In this document: piece after piece, positions 17,601-23,562 of the stretch
Position numbering within the stretch: position 1 is the first letter of the stretch
How the letters are laid out: each line of letters starts with the position of its first letter
Source: Gudongella sp964575895
Lineage (GTDB): Bacteria; Bacillota; Clostridia; Tissierellales; Tissierellaceae
Direction: 5' to 3'
Assembly (NCBI GenBank): GCA_964575895.1
Contig: CAZNTE010000019.1
Coordinates: forward strand, 1 to 49,804
DNA length: 49,804 nt
The notes under the pieces: model-generated
What the model saw: the letters and a program-made list of their open reading frames with translations, nothing else
What the model was told of the DNA's origin: nothing
Databases searched by the model: none
Made by a program: the position numbers and the translations under genes

Positions 17601-18309
17601 TGTTTTGAGTAGTTCTTTCTCTATTTACAGTATCTAAGCCATTATTTATCTCTGCTAATCCCTTTAAGATTTCGTCCTCTGCTTCAGATAAGCTTTTATC
17701 AGTTTTTTCCAGTATACTTTTATTCAACAAGTCTATTTTCTCTTGACTTATTATAACATCCACCCGTTCCTCAAGTAAGCCTTCTCCGCTTACAGAAGCA
17801 ACACCTGTAACACCTTCAAATTGAGGCATTAATACATCATCTACCCATCTGGTAGTTTCTTTAAGATCTCTTCCTTCAATATCAACTGAAGCTACCATAA
17901 TTGGAAGCATATCTGGATTTAGTCTTAAAATCATAGGGCTTGCAATATTATCTCCCCAAGCGCCCTTTATAAGATCTAGATTCCCATTTATTTCAATAAT
18001 TGCTGAATCCATGTTCACATCATTATTAAACTCTAAGATAACCACTGACTGATTTTCACTGGATATTGAGCTTACGTTCTTTATATCGTTTATAGTTGCT
18101 GTCAATTGTTCAATTGGTCTTGTTACTATAGTTTCAACCTCTTCCGGACTTGCTCCAGGATAAGATGTCATTACAACAACATATGGTAATTCTAAACTAG
18201 GTAGTAAATCTGTTGATAAATTTAAAAATGATATGGCACCTAGTATTAATACCAATATCATTGCTACAAATACTGTATATGGTTTTTTTACACTAAACTT
18301 AGATAACAA
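14593..18309 (-). CDS. RND family efflux permease with coiled-coil insertion
   Basis: A 1238-residue RND exporter, about 200 longer than AcrB-type pumps. Twelve helices, two large extracytoplasmic loops and the TM4 proton-relay motif (GMLVDNSIVTIENI) are present. The extra length is a Glu/Lys/Leu-rich segment at about residues 198-405: two heptad-like helical arms (198-295 and 310-405) around a Gly/Ser turn near 297-308. It sits where ordinary RND proteins run straight into the porter-domain block seen here as MITGILSAQNFSMPAG. No membrane-fusion-protein gene is adjacent. The start is TTG at 18309, nine bases after AAAGGAGG. The operon has a strong promoter with a TetR operator and continues into tetR and ftsH. 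Confidence 0.92.
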   Translation of the reverse strand: MLSKFSVKKPYTVFVAMILVLILGAISFLNLSTDLLPSLELPYVVVMTSYPGASPEEVETIVTRPIEQLTATINDIKNVSSISSENQSVVILEFNNDVNMDSAIIEINGNLDLIKGAWGDNIASPMILRLNPDMLPIMVASVDIEGRDLKETTRWVDDVLMPQFEGVTGVASVSGEGLLEERVDVIISQEKIDLLNKSILEKTDKSLSEAEDEILKGLAEINNGLDTVNRERTTQNKQLDDGLSAIKTGKEQLILAENEINNGITSLRDNLNSVTLGINEIESKLDDFNRLIAASALGGLGDESSSPENLQMLQAAKTELEEKLAELNSTKTLLSENLRELEKSKDDLNNKKLELFAQEQEVNQGRIMLKTEFDKVESELLEAKSQLEDGYSEFEIAREEAFKQANLDNVITKSMITGILSAQNFSMPAGYINDEDVAYLVKVGDKIESVEEMKSLLLFDTGEDAIGKIYLRDVSDINIEDNSSETYAKVNGNDAVILTMQKQSNYSTSDVSKNIREKIDEITTENPDVNITTLMDQGVYIDIVINSVLNNILYGAILAILILIIFLKDLKPTVIIALSIPISIIFAMAMMYFSGVTINIISMAGLALGVGMLVDNSIVTIENIYRLRNEGLSPGRAAVLGAKEISGAITASTVTTASVFLPIVFTTGISRDLFTDMGLTIAYSLFASLIVALTLVPAMSASMLKNTKEKKYPLLDKFLSLYEKVLRWTLRFKIVVMIFVISLLGLSGYLAYLMGTQFIPDMEAPQISGNIIFDEETPQDEMEDLSDEVVVKISQIKGVDTVGVFRGGAFGGFEGGSNSNSSQISMYIILEENTGVKNSEIMTEIEKVGIESGVQVAVDNRNMDMAALGGTGIEVLVKGRDIDTIRDLAYEVTDILNDLEGTSEVSSGLDRQGIELKVTVNKEKAMENSLTVAQIYSQISNIAGSNRTATTISSKDSDLPVIVIEGKYEEFDRDDLLNLKLNTGNDEEVLLKDIATITDEEGLRSIRRDNQLRYLSVSADISEGFNIGLVGRDLQERIDQMEIPMGYTVEIGGEQELINNSLRDLIYMTLLAIVFIYLIMVAQFQSLLSPFIVMFTIPLAFTGGLLTLYLTGNPISLIAMLGFLVLTGVVVNNGIVFVDYTNQLRDRGMDKKEALVLAGKTRMRPILMTAITTILGLSALTFGMGMGAEVLQPLAIVASGGLAYATILTLFVVPVMYDLLHKNKMRRVALMEDELNDI

Positions 18310-18330
18310 TTATTTCATCCTCCTTTTCCC

Positions 18331-18346
18331 GACCGACTGGTCGGTC
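18331..18346. promoter_or_regulatory. TetR operator of the RND-tetR-ftsH operon
   Basis: GACCGAC-TG-GTCGGTC, a perfect 16-bp palindrome and a typical TetR-family half-site sequence. It is far more GC-rich than its surroundings. It lies just downstream of the -10, over the early transcribed region, so a bound repressor would block initiation or clearance. Confidence 0.88.
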
Positions 18347-18354
18347 ACTAATTA

Positions 18355-18384
18355 AGTATAAGAAAAAGACCTCTAATTGTCAAG
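18355..18384 (-). promoter_or_regulatory. Promoter of the RND operon
   Basis: On the minus strand TTGACA (18379-18384), 17 nt, TATACT (18355-18360). The -35 hexamer lies inside the last codons of the ECF S-component gene upstream. Confidence 0.82.
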
Positions 18385-18879
18385 AGATCTTTTAAGTATT
18401 TTAACCAACGGTGGAATGAAAATTAATTGGATGATGATACCTGGCAGCCCAGTTATTATTCCAGCTTTTATAAAATTTATGGCAGACATTTGTGCTCCAA
18501 AGAATCTTGCTAGTATAAATACGACAATGGCTGCAACTATACGTCCATCAACCATACCTGCTAAAAGAGCCAAATAAGTGTTTTTCTTAATATTATTATA
18601 AATATATCCTGAAACAAATCCATATGTGGCAAGTTCAAAAATCATAATTGGCAACATAGGAAAAGCAGGAGGCATCCCAGTTAAAACACTGCTTAGAATT
18701 GGTGTAATAATCCCAACAATAAGTCCATATAGGGGTCCTACAAACATCCCAGCAACAAGAACTGGTATATGCATTGGCAAAAATATTTGCCCCCCCATAT
18801 TAAATGAATGAAAAATTATTGGAAGTATGATTCCTATTGCAATAAAAACTCCAGATAATACTATTTTTCGCGTCTTCAT
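18373..18879 (-). CDS. ECF transporter S component, substrate unknown
   Basis: A 168-residue membrane protein with about five or six helices. The sequence style (GGQIFLPMHIPVLVAGMFVG, then LTGMPPAFPMLPIMIFELAT) matches substrate-capture subunits of ECF vitamin transporters. These work with the shared EcfT and EcfA proteins, which are usually encoded elsewhere. The ATG at 18879 follows AAGGAGG; the longer frame from a TTG at 18918 would run through a terminator hairpin and is rejected. The gene ends about 60 nt before the RND start. No riboswitch was seen upstream that would name the vitamin. Confidence 0.82.
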   Translation of the reverse strand: MKTRKIVLSGVFIAIGIILPIIFHSFNMGGQIFLPMHIPVLVAGMFVGPLYGLIVGIITPILSSVLTGMPPAFPMLPIMIFELATYGFVSGYIYNNIKKNTYLALLAGMVDGRIVAAIVVFILARFFGAQMSAINFIKAGIITGLPGIIIQLIFIPPLVKILKRSLDN

Positions 18880-18894
18880 GTTTCCTCCTTGTCT

Positions 18895-18923
18895 TAAAAA
18901 GAGGACTGGTTTCACCAATCCTC
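18895..18923 (-). terminator. Terminator after the Mrp gene
   Basis: GAGGACTGG (18901-18909) pairs with CCAATCCTC (18915-18923), one G-U pair. On the minus strand TTTTT follows at 18896-18900. It lies between the Mrp stop and the ribosome site of the ECF S component. Confidence 0.78.
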
Positions 18924-18931
18924 AGTGTTAT

Positions 18932-19756
18932 TTAAAAATTTGATGCTAATTCAGATAATACACTAACATCATAATGTTCAATAGCTCCGTTGTCAACCGA
19001 TGTTGCAATATTAGGATCTATTGGCACCAGAGCAAAATTGGAAATACCTTGCTCTTTGGCAACCTTCTCAACTTTACTTTCTCCAAAGACATTGATTTTC
19101 TTGCCACAATCTGGACAACTTAAGTAAGACATATTTTCCACCAATCCTAAAATTGGTACATTCATCATCTTTGCCATATTAGCAGCTTTTGTCACTATCA
19201 TTGATACTAATTCTTGTGGAGATGTAACTATGATAATTCCGTCAATTGGTAATGATTGAAAAACAGTTAATGGAACATCTCCTGTTCCTGGAGGCATGTC
19301 AACAAACATATAGTCAATTTCACCCCACTGAACATCTGACCAAAATTGTTTAACTACTCCAGCTACAATTGGGCCTCTCCAAATTACAGGGTCAGTATCA
19401 TTTTCTAGTAACAAATTAACACTCATTATCTTAATTCCATTGTCACTTATTCTCGGTACAAGGCCTTTACCATTGGATAAAGCTTTTCCTTCTATTCCAA
19501 AGGCTTTAGGTATTGATGGACCAGTTATATCTGCATCAAGTATACCGGTTTTGAAGCCCCTTTGATTCATATTAATAGCAAGCATTGAAGTTACTAATGA
19601 TTTACCTACTCCACCTTTCCCACTTACTATTCCGATTACTTTTTTTACATTACTGCCTTCATTTAATTTTACTGAAAAGTCAGTTTGTGGAGCTGTTCTA
19701 TCACTGCATTCTACGCTACAGCTATCACAACTTGTATTACATGTATTACTGCTCAT
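18932..19756 (-). CDS. Mrp/Nbp35-family P-loop ATPase (Fe-S carrier type)
   Basis: A 274-residue ATPase of the Mrp/ApbC/Nbp35 group, thought to carry Fe-S clusters to target proteins. The deviant Walker A is GKGGVGKS at 46-53, the switch region includes DADITGPSIP near 74-83 and VDMPPGTGD near 152-160, and the cluster-binding CPDC pair is C214/C217. The first 20 residues add a Cys cluster (C6, C10, C13, C17), which may hold a second cluster as in Nbp35-like proteins. This is an inference, because the spacing is not the classical one. It follows a DUF134 gene by about 36 nt on the same strand, a common pairing in anaerobes. Confidence 0.9.
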   Translation of the reverse strand: MSSNTCNTSCDSCSVECSDRTAPQTDFSVKLNEGSNVKKVIGIVSGKGGVGKSLVTSMLAINMNQRGFKTGILDADITGPSIPKAFGIEGKALSNGKGLVPRISDNGIKIMSVNLLLENDTDPVIWRGPIVAGVVKQFWSDVQWGEIDYMFVDMPPGTGDVPLTVFQSLPIDGIIIVTSPQELVSMIVTKAANMAKMMNVPILGLVENMSYLSCPDCGKKINVFGESKVEKVAKEQGISNFALVPIDPNIATSVDNGAIEHYDVSVLSELASNF

Positions 19757-19792
19757 TAAATACGCCTTCTTTCTATTAATTTAAATCTAATA

Positions 19793-20158
19793 TCATTTAT
19801 TCATTCCTCTGTGATGCCTATGTCGCCTACCTTTGTGACAGAAAAAAGCATCCATTTCGTTGTCAGCACATAACTTGTATGAACCACCTTCAATTTTTAG
19901 GACTTTCCCATCTACTATGGCGTCTGCAATTTTCTTTCTAGCTGATATATAAATTCTTTGAACAGTAGTCCTAGCAACATCCATTCTATCAGCACATTCT
20001 TCTTGCATTAAGCCTTCCTTATCAATTAATCTGATAGTTTCATACTCTTCTACAGTCATAATTATTTCTGCAGCTGAAGATGGTCTTTTATTAAGTGGAC
20101 CATATAAATCCGTTTCAGGTAAACAGCAAACTTTTCTCTCTTTCATTGGTCTAGCCAA
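19793..20158 (-). CDS. DUF134 family DNA-binding protein
   Basis: A 121-residue protein beginning ARPMKERKVCCLPE, the standard DUF134 opening. A sigma-70 region 4-like helix-turn-helix follows (MTVEEYETIRLIDKEGLMQE, then CADRMDVARTTVQRIYISAR). The C-terminus is short and His-rich (CHKGRRHRHHRG), which may bind metal. The TTG at 20158 is chosen because GGAGGTG is six bases upstream and the protein then starts like its relatives; the ATG at 20173 lies before that ribosome site. The gene immediately precedes the Mrp ATPase gene. DUF134 proteins are often found near Mrp or dinitrogenase-cofactor-like proteins; their targets are not known. Confidence 0.88.
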   Translation of the reverse strand: MARPMKERKVCCLPETDLYGPLNKRPSSAAEIIMTVEEYETIRLIDKEGLMQEECADRMDVARTTVQRIYISARKKIADAIVDGKVLKIEGGSYKLCADNEMDAFFCHKGRRHRHHRGMNK

Positions 20159-20207
20159 TACTATCACCTCCATACCCTAGCATTATACCATGAATTAAAA
20201 TGTGTTG

Positions 20208-20870
20208 CTAGTGTTTATTCTCTTTATTAATCACTAAAATACTCCTATTCTTAACCTTTATACGACCTTCTTTCTCAAGTATTGATAATTCTCTACTTAA
20301 GGATGTTCTTTGGACTCCTAATCTTTCAGCTAATAAAGATTTAGTTGTAGGTAAATAGATTAAATTTGATTCTTGAATTGCCGATTGTATTCTTAAGTAG
20401 TCAATAATCTTTTCTCTCAGTGTTTTAAGTGATATATTAGATATCCATGAGGCCAAATCCGTTGTTTTATCAGAAACAATAGTTAGTATACCCTCTACAA
20501 ATTCTCGGTTTTTTTCACTAAAACTTAATACTTCTTCCTTACTTATTTTAAACAACTCTAGATCTTCAATGCATACTACAGAAAAAGGATATTCTCTCTT
20601 AGATGAGAATAATATATTAGCACCTAGCATATCCCCCTTGGATAAGGTTGATAAGACTCTTGTTTTTCCATCCTTATCTATACTTCGTATCTCTACCCCT
20701 CCTGATACAATGAGATCCATGGAATTACATATATCCCCTTGAATATATAAATACTTGCCTTTATTATGAGCTTCTCTATGACTATTAGAGGCAACCATCT
20801 TAGATATGGTCCTTCTATCAATATATTTATAGGGGGGAATATTAATTAACAGCATATTTAATCTATCCAT
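20208..20870 (-). CDS. Crp/Fnr family transcriptional regulator
   Basis: An N-terminal cyclic-nucleotide-binding-type beta-barrel (GKYLYIQGDICNSMDLIVSG, then LSKGDMLGANILF) is joined to a C-terminal winged helix (TTKSLLAERLGVQRTSLSRE). No N-terminal Cys cluster of the FNR type is present, so it is not an Fe-S oxygen sensor of that kind; the ligand is unknown. The ATG at 20870 follows GGAGG with proper spacing, whereas the upstream TTG at 20882 overlaps it. The gene diverges from a NapH-like ferredoxin gene, with about 80 nt between them holding a direct repeat of TGTTACA. Control of that neighbour is likely by arrangement only. Confidence 0.9.
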   Translation of the reverse strand: MDRLNMLLINIPPYKYIDRRTISKMVASNSHREAHNKGKYLYIQGDICNSMDLIVSGGVEIRSIDKDGKTRVLSTLSKGDMLGANILFSSKREYPFSVVCIEDLELFKISKEEVLSFSEKNREFVEGILTIVSDKTTDLASWISNISLKTLREKIIDYLRIQSAIQESNLIYLPTTKSLLAERLGVQRTSLSRELSILEKEGRIKVKNRSILVINKENKH

Positions 20871-20953
20871 AATAACCTCCAAGTGTTACATATGTTACAT
20901 AATTCAACTTAAATATATAATAACATATACTTATCTTAAAAGGAGGTTTTACT

Positions 20954-21565
20954 TTGAAAATGAACACAAAAAAAATCATACAACTTTTATTATTAGGGCT
21001 TTTTGTTATTTTAATTTTAACAAATAGAGTTCAAATATGGATGGGCTTATTTCTTGTTGGAATAATTGGGTCATTTATATTTGGCAGATTTTACTGTGGT
21101 TGGTTTTGCTCCATTAATACAGTCATGGACTATGTTACAGCATTCAAACAAAAGCATGGTATTAGAGATCGCAAAATACCAGACCTTTTGAAGAAAAGTT
21201 CTACCAGATGGGTACTTCTTGGATTATTTGTACTGTCTTTTGTATTTACAGTTAGGACAGGCAAGAAACTACCAATACTCCCCCTAGCTTTTATATTTGG
21301 CATATTACTTACTTTCTTTTTCCATGAAGAATTATGGCACAGATACTTATGCCCTTATGGTAGTATACTTAGTTTAAGTTCAAAATTCTCAAAAAAAGGA
21401 ATTACTATTGATAAAGATAAATGCGTTAACTGTGCTAAATGTGTCAAAGTTTGCCCTGCTTTAGCAATAAGAAAAGAAGATAAGCATATTGTTGAAAAAA
21501 GTGATTGTTTAGTTTGTATGCGTTGTATAGATGTTTGTCATAAAGAAGCTATTGAATATAAATAA
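20954..21565 (+). CDS. NapH/YccM-like membrane polyferredoxin
   Basis: A 203-residue membrane protein with about four helices and two C-terminal 4Fe-4S motifs: CVNCAKCVKVCP near residues 157-168 and CLVCMRCIDVCH near 184-195. Two further Cys-containing membrane blocks, FYCGWFCS and YLCPYGS, are typical of NapH/NosR/CcoG-related proteins. It probably carries electrons at the membrane, but donor and acceptor are unknown. The TTG at 20954 is seven bases after AGGAGG, better spaced than the ATG at 20960. It diverges from the Crp/Fnr gene and converges on the selenocysteine glutaredoxin gene across a shared terminator. Confidence 0.88.
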   Translation: MKMNTKKIIQLLLLGLFVILILTNRVQIWMGLFLVGIIGSFIFGRFYCGWFCSINTVMDYVTAFKQKHGIRDRKIPDLLKKSSTRWVLLGLFVLSFVFTVRTGKKLPILPLAFIFGILLTFFFHEELWHRYLCPYGSILSLSSKFSKKGITIDKDKCVNCAKCVKVCPALAIRKEDKHIVEKSDCLVCMRCIDVCHKEAIEYK

Positions 21566-21588
21566 AACTTCCCATGGGGGAAGTTTTA
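21564..21588. terminator. Bidirectional terminator between ferredoxin and glutaredoxin genes
   Basis: AAAACTTCCC at 21564-21573 pairs with GGGAAGTTTT (21578-21587), with A- and T-rich ends on both sides. It overlaps the stop codons of the two convergent genes. Confidence 0.75.
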
Positions 21589-21819
21589 TAATCCTAATAT
21601 TTTATCAATGCTTGCCTTATCAAATCCAACAATTATCTGGCCATTAATATCAATTACAGGAACACCTCTTTGTCCTGACTTTTGAACCATTTCAACAGCC
21701 TTATCATAGTTCTTAGATACATCATAATCAGTGTAAGTAATACTTTTTTGACTTAGGTAATCCTTTACCTTTGTACACCATGGTCATGATGGAGTTGAGT
21801 AAATTATAATATTGTTCAT
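21586..21819 (-). CDS. Selenocysteine glutaredoxin (UxxC active site)
   Basis: A 77-residue glutaredoxin whose active site reads STPS-Sec-PWC. The UGA at 21784-21786 (residue 12) replaces the first Cys of the usual CPWC. The rest is normal for the fold: the N-terminal strand MNNIIIYSTP, the cis-Pro segment RGVPVI near 51-56 and the C-terminal VGFDKASIDKIL. No other stop interrupts the frame before TAA at 21586-21588. GAGGAGG at 21827-21833 lies upstream of the ATG at 21819, and a TATAAT at 21846-21851 is the likely -10. A 6-bp hairpin at 21755-21770 fits a bacterial SECIS. Family knowledge: a selenol at this position strongly speeds thiol-disulfide exchange. A conventional gene caller would miss or truncate it. 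Confidence 0.92.
21755..21770 (-). promoter_or_regulatory. bSECIS element of the selenocysteine glutaredoxin
   Basis: AGGTAA pairs perfectly with TTACCT around the tetraloop AGGA. The loop begins about 19 nt after the UGA and has G in its second position, matching published bacterial SECIS rules (short stem, G in the first two loop bases, 16-37 nt from the UGA). Confidence 0.8.
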
Positions 21820-21900
21820 TGGAATTCCTCCTCTTTAAATTAATTATTATACATATACCTATAAGTTGCATTTTTAATCACATGTTTCTATAATCATTTT

Positions 21901-21927
21901 AAAAAGGTGTGAAACTCACACCTTTTT
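21901..21927 (-). terminator. Terminator after hsp20
   Basis: AAAAAGGTGTGA (21901-21912) pairs perfectly with TCACACCTTTTT (21916-21927) around a 3-nt loop. The hsp20 stop codon overlaps it. Confidence 0.9.
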
Positions 21928-22372
21928 ACTCAATTTCAATTTGATTAGATTTTTTTTCTAGATGTTCTTCTTTTGGGATTGTGATACTTAGCACTCCGTT
22001 GTCTAATTTAGCTTTTATATCTTCAGATTTTGAGTCTTTAAGATATATGCTTCTACTCATTGAAGAAAATTTTCTTTCTTTATGAACAAAATTTCTCTTC
22101 TCTTCTTCAATATTCTCTTCTCTTTGGATTTGAATCCTAAGATGTCCTTCATTCATTTCTAGTGTTATTTCGTCTTTTTTAACTCCCGGTAACTCAGCTT
22201 CAATTAGATATTCTGTCTCCTTTTCTTCAACATCCAATTTAAATGTGTCCCTGTTCAAGCTTCTTCGTGGCATAACATCACTGGTAAAAAAGTCATCAAG
22301 CATGCCATAGAAATCATCAAAGCTAGAACCAGCTAATTTGCTTCTCCTGTTGAAAGGTACTAAACTTGCCAT
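21926..22372 (-). CDS. Hsp20/alpha-crystallin small heat shock protein
   Basis: An ATP-independent holdase chaperone of 148 residues. The alpha-crystallin domain spans about residues 40-130, with VEEKETEYLIEAELPGVKKD opening it and DNGVLSITIPK near its end. The short C-terminal tail lacks a clear IxI motif. The ATG at 22372 follows AAAGGAG; the longer TTG-start frame adds three residues without a better site. A perfect CIRCE element and a sigmaA promoter lie upstream, so it should be controlled by HrcA together with groE and dnaK elsewhere. Confidence 0.95.
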   Translation of the reverse strand: MASLVPFNRRSKLAGSSFDDFYGMLDDFFTSDVMPRRSLNRDTFKLDVEEKETEYLIEAELPGVKKDEITLEMNEGHLRIQIQREENIEEEKRNFVHKERKFSSMSRSIYLKDSKSEDIKAKLDNGVLSITIPKEEHLEKKSNQIEIE

Positions 22373-22397
22373 GATTAACAACTCCTTTATTTAATTT

Positions 22398-22424
22398 TTA
22401 GCACTCTAGCACTTAGAGTGCTAA
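22398..22424. promoter_or_regulatory. CIRCE element (HrcA operator)
   Basis: TTAGCACTC, a 9-nt spacer, GAGTGCTAA: an exact match to the CIRCE consensus. It lies between the -10 region and the ribosome site of hsp20. Confidence 0.97.
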
Positions 22425-22438
22425 TTCTTTGCAATTAT

Positions 22439-22467
22439 ATTTTAGAACATAATTTAATTTTTGTCAA
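22439..22467 (-). promoter_or_regulatory. SigmaA promoter of hsp20
   Basis: On the minus strand TTGACA (22462-22467), 17 nt, TAAAAT (22439-22444). The -35 ends one base short of the preceding gene's stop codon. CIRCE lies directly downstream. Confidence 0.8.
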
Positions 22468-23538
22468 CTATTTTTTAAGACCAGAACCACATAAGGGTAT
22501 CACAATATCTTCTTTACTTACGATCTTCCCTTTAATCTTTAAATAAGCCCCATAGTTTACAGCTGATGTATCCTCCACGTAAAATCCCTTCTTTGCTAAA
22601 TTATATTTGGCAGATATAATTTCTTCTTCCTCTAGTGTTATAATTTCTCCATCTGTACTCTTAACAATCTCTAAAATCTCATCTTTTCTAGGTGGATTAG
22701 GTATAGCAATTCCTTCTGCAACAGTTGTTAGATTCAATTTAACTTCACTATCCACCAAAGGTGAACAATTCTTTGCTTGCACACCAATTATCTTAGGATA
22801 CTTATCAATTAATCCAGCTTCTTTTAATTCTTTAAAAGCTAGTTCAGCTCCAAGTATTAAAGTCCCATTTCCAATAGGTATAATAAAGATATCGGGAAGC
22901 CTAAATCCTAATTGTTCAAAAACCTCATAGAAGTAAGTTTTAGTTCCATGATAAAACACAGGATTATATATGTGGCTAGCATAAAAAATCTTGTTTTTTT
23001 CAATAAATTCTTTAATTGCTTTTGAAGTTTGTTCTCTATTTCCTGGTATTCTATGTATTATCCCACCATGTGCTTCGATTTGATTTAACTTTCCCTTAGA
23101 TGTCTCTTCTGGAACAAATACATGACACTTTATTCCCGCCCTTGCACTATAAGCGCTAACTGATGTAGCAGCATTACCACTACTATCAATTGCTATTTCT
23201 TTTATTCCTAGCTTTTTTGCTAATAATACAAGCATAATACCTCCTCTATCTTTAAAAGATAAGGTTGGCATGTAGTATTCTGCTTTTGCAAAAAGGTTCT
23301 CTTCAAGTTCAATTAAAGGTGTCAAACCTTCCATCATAGTCAAATCTTTACTTTCATCTTTTGTAAATGGAAGCACTTTTTCGTACTGCCACAAGGATAA
23401 ATTTGAAATTTCTTTCTTTGTATTAGGTTCATACTCACGCCTAATAAAATCAAGTTCGAAAAACCCTCCACATTCACATTTATAATCCATGGTATTTAGT
23501 GGATACCCCTTAAAACATTTCTTGCAATAATAGTCCAT
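22468..23538 (-). CDS. Threonine synthase-like PLP enzyme
   Basis: A fold-type II PLP enzyme of 356 residues. An N-terminal zinc-ribbon-like segment has Cys at 5, 8, 21 and 23 (CKKC, then CEC). The PLP lysine is K96 in PTLSFKDRGG, followed by SSGNAATSVSAYSARAG near 118-134, as in threonine synthases. Threonine synthase makes threonine from O-phosphohomoserine, but relatives with this architecture include other beta-eliminases, so the reaction is not certain. The ATG at 23538 follows AAGGAG. It is the last gene of a packed cluster (UV endonuclease 24 nt upstream), a setting that does not suggest an amino acid pathway. Confidence 0.82.
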   Translation of the reverse strand: MDYYCKKCFKGYPLNTMDYKCECGGFFELDFIRREYEPNTKKEISNLSLWQYEKVLPFTKDESKDLTMMEGLTPLIELEENLFAKAEYYMPTLSFKDRGGIMLVLLAKKLGIKEIAIDSSGNAATSVSAYSARAGIKCHVFVPEETSKGKLNQIEAHGGIIHRIPGNREQTSKAIKEFIEKNKIFYASHIYNPVFYHGTKTYFYEVFEQLGFRLPDIFIIPIGNGTLILGAELAFKELKEAGLIDKYPKIIGVQAKNCSPLVDSEVKLNLTTVAEGIAIPNPPRKDEILEIVKSTDGEIITLEEEEIISAKYNLAKKGFYVEDTSAVNYGAYLKIKGKIVSKEDIVIPLCGSGLKK

Positions 23539-23562
23539 AGTTATTCTCCTTACTTTATAAAA

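Noticed and set aside
20883..20905. TGTTACA direct repeat between the Crp/Fnr and ferredoxin genes as a defined operator
   Set aside because: Two copies of TGTTACA lie close together, but they are direct, not inverted, and do not match a known Crp/Fnr site, so it is mentioned only in the gene entry.
21586..21819. Truncated glutaredoxin pseudogene
   Set aside because: UGA replaces exactly the active-site Cys, and the remaining fold, ribosome site and terminator are intact.
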